Assembly (NCBI RefSeq): GCF_023195515.1 | Contig: NZ_JALPKR020000002.1 | Location: forward strand, 3,139,001-3,203,000 | Source: Variovorax sp. S12S4 | GTDB taxonomy: Bacteria > Pseudomonadota > Gammaproteobacteria > Burkholderiales > Burkholderiaceae_C | Reading direction: 5' to 3' | DNA length: 64,000 nucleotides | Shown: positions 62,957 through 64,000 of the stretch, piece by piece | How the letters are laid out: every line of letters begins with the position of its first letter | How positions within the stretch are numbered: the stretch's first letter is position 1 | Made by a program: the position numbers and the translations under genes | The notes under the pieces: generated by a model | The model's database searches: none | What the model was told of the DNA's origin: nothing | The model's input: only the letters and a program-made list of their open reading frames with translations

Positions 62957-63994
62957 CTAAATTCGATCGCGTGTCGTCTGGCGATGGGTTTCGGCGTGGG
63001 TCGACGCAAAGAACGCGCGCGCGTCGCGCCCATCCTTCGCGATGCCCGCTGTGAGGGCCTCGAGGCTGGTGTAGCGCAATTCGTCGTGCAGTTTGTGCAG
63101 GAGTTCCACGCGGACGATTTTACCGTAGGCACCTTCGGCTCCCAGATGCGAGGGCCACTCCAGGCAATGCGTCTCCAGCAAAACCCGGCCGGCGTTGACG
63201 TCGTTGGCGTCCAGCGAGGGCCGCACGCCCAGGTTGGCCACGCCGGGCAGGGGCTGGTCGGCCAAGCCGTGCACCAGCACCGCGAAGATGCCGCTGGCGG
63301 CCGGTTTCCAGTGCTTGAAGCGCAGGTTGAGGGTGCGAAAACCGTCGTCCTTGCCGGGTTCCGAGGCGCCCAGCGCCCGGCCGAGCTTGCGGCCATGGAC
63401 CACGTGGCCGGAGATCGTGTAGGGCCGACCCAGCAGGTGCTGGGCGTCCGCCATGCGGCCCTCGGCCAGCGCTTCGCGCACGGCCGAGCTGGAAACGCGC
63501 AGGCCGTGGACCTCGTAGCTGTTCATGCGCGCCACATCGAAGCCGTGGGCATCGCCGGCCGAGTCGAGCATGGCGTAGTCGCCCGCCCGCTTGGCGCCGA
63601 AGCGGAAGTCGTCGCCCACCAGCACGTAGCGTGCGCCCAAGCCGTTGATCAGCACGTTCTGGATGAATTCGTCAGGCGATTGGGACGCCAGCCGGCCATC
63701 GAAGGGCAGCACGACCGTCTGCGCCACGCCGCAGGCCGCAAGCTCGGTGAGCTTGTCGCGCAGCGTGCCGATGCGGGCCGGCGCCAGGTCCGGCTTTTTG
63801 GTGACGGCGGCGAAATAGTCGCGCGGGTGCGGCTCGAAGGTGAGCACGCAACTGGGCAGCCCGCGATGGCGCGCCTCGGTCTGCAACAGCGCCAGCATGG
63901 CCTGGTGGCCACGGTGCACGCCGTCGAAATTGCCTATGGTGAGGGCGCAGGCCGGAGCCACGCCCGGGTGCCGGAAGCCGCGGAAAACCTGCAT
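62957..63994 (-). CDS. ribF: Bifunctional riboflavin kinase/FAD synthetase
   Basis: 345 residues. N-terminal FMN adenylyltransferase motif GNFDGVHRGH (21-30) with FEPHPRDYF and SSSAVREAL; C-terminal riboflavin kinase domain with GRPYTISGHVVHGRKLGRALG and GVANLGVRPS. It makes FMN and FAD from riboflavin. It starts 6 bases from the window edge and lies upstream of ileS, as usual. Confidence 0.96.
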   Translation of the reverse strand: MQVFRGFRHPGVAPACALTIGNFDGVHRGHQAMLALLQTEARHRGLPSCVLTFEPHPRDYFAAVTKKPDLAPARIGTLRDKLTELAACGVAQTVVLPFDGRLASQSPDEFIQNVLINGLGARYVLVGDDFRFGAKRAGDYAMLDSAGDAHGFDVARMNSYEVHGLRVSSSAVREALAEGRMADAQHLLGRPYTISGHVVHGRKLGRALGASEPGKDDGFRTLNLRFKHWKPAASGIFAVLVHGLADQPLPGVANLGVRPSLDANDVNAGRVLLETHCLEWPSHLGAEGAYGKIVRVELLHKLHDELRYTSLEALTAGIAKDGRDARAFFASTHAETHRQTTRDRI

Positions 63995-64000
63995 TGGTGA

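Overview
The window is about 67% GC, densely packed and rich in ABC and Bug-type transporters. It carries a TetR-controlled paa operon and dispersed palindromic repeats. Gene content and protein style point to a beta-proteobacterium of the Comamonadaceae, most likely Variovorax; this is inferred from recalled family resemblance, not from a search. No tRNA, rRNA, CRISPR array, prophage or transposase gene was seen.

Layout. 1-883: tail of a LolD-type ATPase, then a ClpP-family protease. 903-10762: a divergent RidA gene and a tight plus-strand operon: dipeptide-type ABC importer (five genes), DSD1/D-threonine aldolase-type PLP enzyme, RpiR-type regulator, N-acyl-D-amino-acid deacylase. Together they read as uptake and breakdown of D-amino-acid-containing peptides or N-acyl-D-amino acids. 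10992-13646: a methyltransferase and a divergent LysR gene, both frameshifted, then a flavin reductase. 13670-15813: minus-strand CPBP protease, ICMT-like methyltransferase and SDR, following paaZ.

15813-30858: the phenylacetate region. The minus strand reads paaG-I-K-A-B-C-D-E, then a Liv-type importer (SBP, livH, fused livM-livG, livF), then paaZ. The divergent plus strand carries paaY and a TetR gene (paaR). A PaaR-like palindrome lies between paaG and paaY. 30840-32383: an SDR and a TetR regulator, divergent, with twin operators between them. 32367-36441: MoxR-DUF58-VWA operon and a membrane-anchored HtrA-like protease. 36530-41119: TatD, a secreted 11-mer-repeat protein, then hypoxanthine-DNA glycosylase, SpeE-like protein and an orphan GspE/PilB-type ATPase.

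41272-49087: tctBA without tctC; further on, LysR, Bug-type SBP, gamma-glutamyltransferase-family enzyme, EamA exporter and SDR. 49103-53348: EamA transporter, quinone oxidoreductase, stand-alone receiver and Na/Pi cotransporter-PhoU. 53415-59339: a LacI-controlled importer operon (SBP, two permeases, ATPase) ending in a GpdQ/CpdA-like phosphodiesterase. 59474-63994: ribF-ileS-lspA.

Three cross-cutting observations. (1) Four otherwise intact genes are broken, each repairable by adding one base to a G/C run, which suggests sequence error at least as much as pseudogenes. (2) A MITE-like element of about 260 bp with terminal inverted repeats occurs in two full copies and one half copy. (3) A GC-rich inverted repeat of about 115 bp occurs three times, each between co-directional genes of an ABC-transporter operon.
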